A stretch of 64,000 bases of DNA from Dugong dugon (Eukaryota; Chordata; Mammalia; Sirenia; Dugongidae), in the NCBI GenBank assembly GCA_030035585.1, contig CM057465.1, positions 32,692,001 to 32,756,000 on the forward strand. The letters are read 5' to 3'. The notes under the pieces were generated by a model, which was not told the origin of the DNA, did no database searches, and saw only the letters and a list, made by a program, of their open reading frames with translations. Numbering within the stretch: position 1 is the stretch's first letter; the number at the start of each line of letters is the position of its first letter. This document shows, one piece after another, positions 62,641 to 64,000 of the stretch. The position numbers were made by a program, and so were the translations under genes.

Positions 62641-63454
62641 GTGAATACTAACAGGGGAATTTTAGAGTCAAAAGTCAAATGTAATATTATTTCACAGTAT
62701 CGCAGAAGATGGATGGATGGAAGGAAGGACAGATGGCAAATCCACTATCAACCACAAGCCTGAAAAGAGAGTTTTCCCTTCCGAAAGCAATGATTCAGAT
62801 TCACCAACACCTGGCCGAGCTCTTTTGAATTCTAGTATCTGTTCTTTTAATAAAAGGAGGTGATGATTGGTAACCCAAGGAAGACCTGAAAATGATTGAA
62901 GCACGTATGCAAAAATACTGATGGGCACTGCCTCATACATGAACAATTACAGCAAAATAGCCCCAGTCAGAAGGAATTAACCTTGTGCCAACTAAAGGAG
63001 CTGCTTAATAACTTCTCTTATCACTGGGTTTCCCTGATGAAAGAACTAAAGACATGTCCAAGTCAAAAGAACAATAAAGCAGGTAAAAACTTGCACTGAA
63101 TTAAAACAGAGACCCATTCTTGTGATTGGCATGCGTTTGGTCATGGTTCAGTAACACAGTGAGATGGTCCCAGTCCCTCTGTGACTAACATGATTCTCTT
63201 CCAGAAAGACTGCACTGCCAGGATATGAGTAGCTAGCTCAAATAATTGCAGGGTATTCTCTGCCACTGGGGCTCCTGTTTCCGTAGAGATCATATCTCTC
63301 CCTAATCAGAGGAGGGTTTTCATATGAGCCAGTGAAACAGCCCCATGTCTTTGACATCTTAGGCAAATAAAGGGGAGATTTTGAGAAGCAAGTCCAGGAA
63401 ATTAAGATTCTGATAAAGCTGGGTGGATTTTCCAAGAGAGAAATATAATAGTTA
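62641..63454. other. Unassigned sequence
   Basis: A short ATGG/GAAG simple stretch near 62709-62735. No family or gene recognised. Confidence 0.5.
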
Positions 63455-63528
63455 ACAAGCCACCATCACAGTTCTAAGTCTTTGCCTGTCTCTCATCTCA
63501 GTTAATCCTCACAGCAACCCCAAAAAGC
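63455..63528 (-). mobile_element. MIR fragment, antisense, cut by an RTE
   Basis: CAGTTCTAAGTCTTTGCCTG, TCAGTTAATCCTCACAGCAA and CCCCAAAAAG match the antisense MIR, which stops where the RTE begins. Confidence 0.65.
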
Positions 63529-64000
63529 TGCTGTTGTTGTTGTTAGATGCCAACTAGTCAGTTCCAACTCAAAGCAACCTTATGTAGTACAGAACTTTTA
63601 AAACCTTGTCAGGTCCTGTGCTACTCTCACAATCTTTGCTATGTTTGAGCCCATTGTTGCAGCCACTGTGTCAATCCATTTCATTGAGGGTCTTCCTCTT
63701 TTTCACTGACCCTCCACCTTACCAAACATGATGTCCTTCTCCAGGGACTTGTCCCTCCTGATAACATGTCCAAAGTACATGAGACGAATCTCGTCATCTT
63801 CACTTCTAAGGAGCATTCTTGCTGTGTTTCTTACAAGACAAATTTGTTTGTTCCTCTGGCAGTCCATGGTATATTCAATATTCTTCACTAACACCATAAT
63901 TCAAGTGCATCAATTCTTCGGTCTTCCTTATTCATTGTCCAGTTTTCACATGCATATGAGACAATTGAAAATACCATAGCTTAGATCAGGTGCACATTAC
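63529..64000 (-). mobile_element. RTE/BovB LINE 3' end, runs off the window
   Basis: Antisense: CTGTTGTTGTTGTTAGATGC, GAGCCCATTGTTGCAGCCAC, TGATGTCCTTCTCCAGGGAC, GTCCATGGTATATTCAATAT and ACATGCATATGAGACAATTG. Colinear with 17170-17615 of the full-length copy. The 5' extent is unknown because the window ends. The open frame at 63703-63897 is polyprotein C-terminal remnant. Confidence 0.93.

Overview
The window is non-coding nuclear DNA from an afrotherian mammal, most likely an elephant. I infer this from the repeats: about thirty AfroSINE copies (tRNA-like head, a CTATGAGTCRGAATYGACT block, and either a GGGTTTGGTTTT or a CTAACAACAACAA tail), many RTE/BovB-type LINE fragments whose 3' tail matches one of the SINE tails, and L1 3' ends. 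AfroSINEs are restricted to Afrotheria. That it is an elephant rather than another afrotherian is inference. I found no cellular protein-coding exon, tRNA, rRNA, CRISPR array or bacterial-type gene. The longer open frames are transposon remnants or chance.

Layout. 1-17 kb: AfroSINEs, RTE 3' ends, an L2 3' end, three MLT1-like LTRs, an L1 3' UTR, an old L1 split by a tRNA-Gly-headed SINE, and an unexplained hairpin near 13.87 kb. 17.2-20.7 kb: an essentially full-length, decayed RTE/BovB element on the minus strand with a visible target-site duplication (TSD) and an internal patch made from its own sequence. 21-29 kb: an ancient repeat split by an RTE, two hAT fragments separated by two AfroSINEs, a possible solo LTR, an L1 3' end, an MLT1 LTR and MIRs. 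29.7-35.1 kb: an L2-like stretch, an L1 ORF2 remnant, and a 5' RTE piece that contains a poly(A)-ended insert of unknown origin. 35-43 kb: mostly unassigned sequence with MIRs, AfroSINEs, a tRNA-Gly SINE, an LTR-like block and a long antisense L2. 43.2-45.1 kb: a fairly young 5'-truncated L1. 45.5-54 kb: MER5A split by an AfroSINE, a complete 308-bp RTE deletion derivative, a SINE nested in a SINE, an MLT-like LTR and two L2 copies. 54-64 kb: an old L1, an LTR-like repeat split by an RTE, AfroSINEs, MIRs, a G-rich tract, and an RTE that runs off the right edge.

How the parts relate. The autonomous engine is the RTE/BovB element (endonuclease and reverse transcriptase). Three kinds of short passenger carry its 3' tail or its two ends: AfroSINEs with the CTAACAACAACAA tail, a 343-344-bp SINE with a tRNA-Gly head followed by RTE 5' and RTE 3' sequence, and headless RTE 5'-3' fusions. 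Many copies keep 8-17-bp TSDs, so several nested insertions can be ordered in time. This parasite family, seen together at one locus, is the most interesting content. I see no new functional system.
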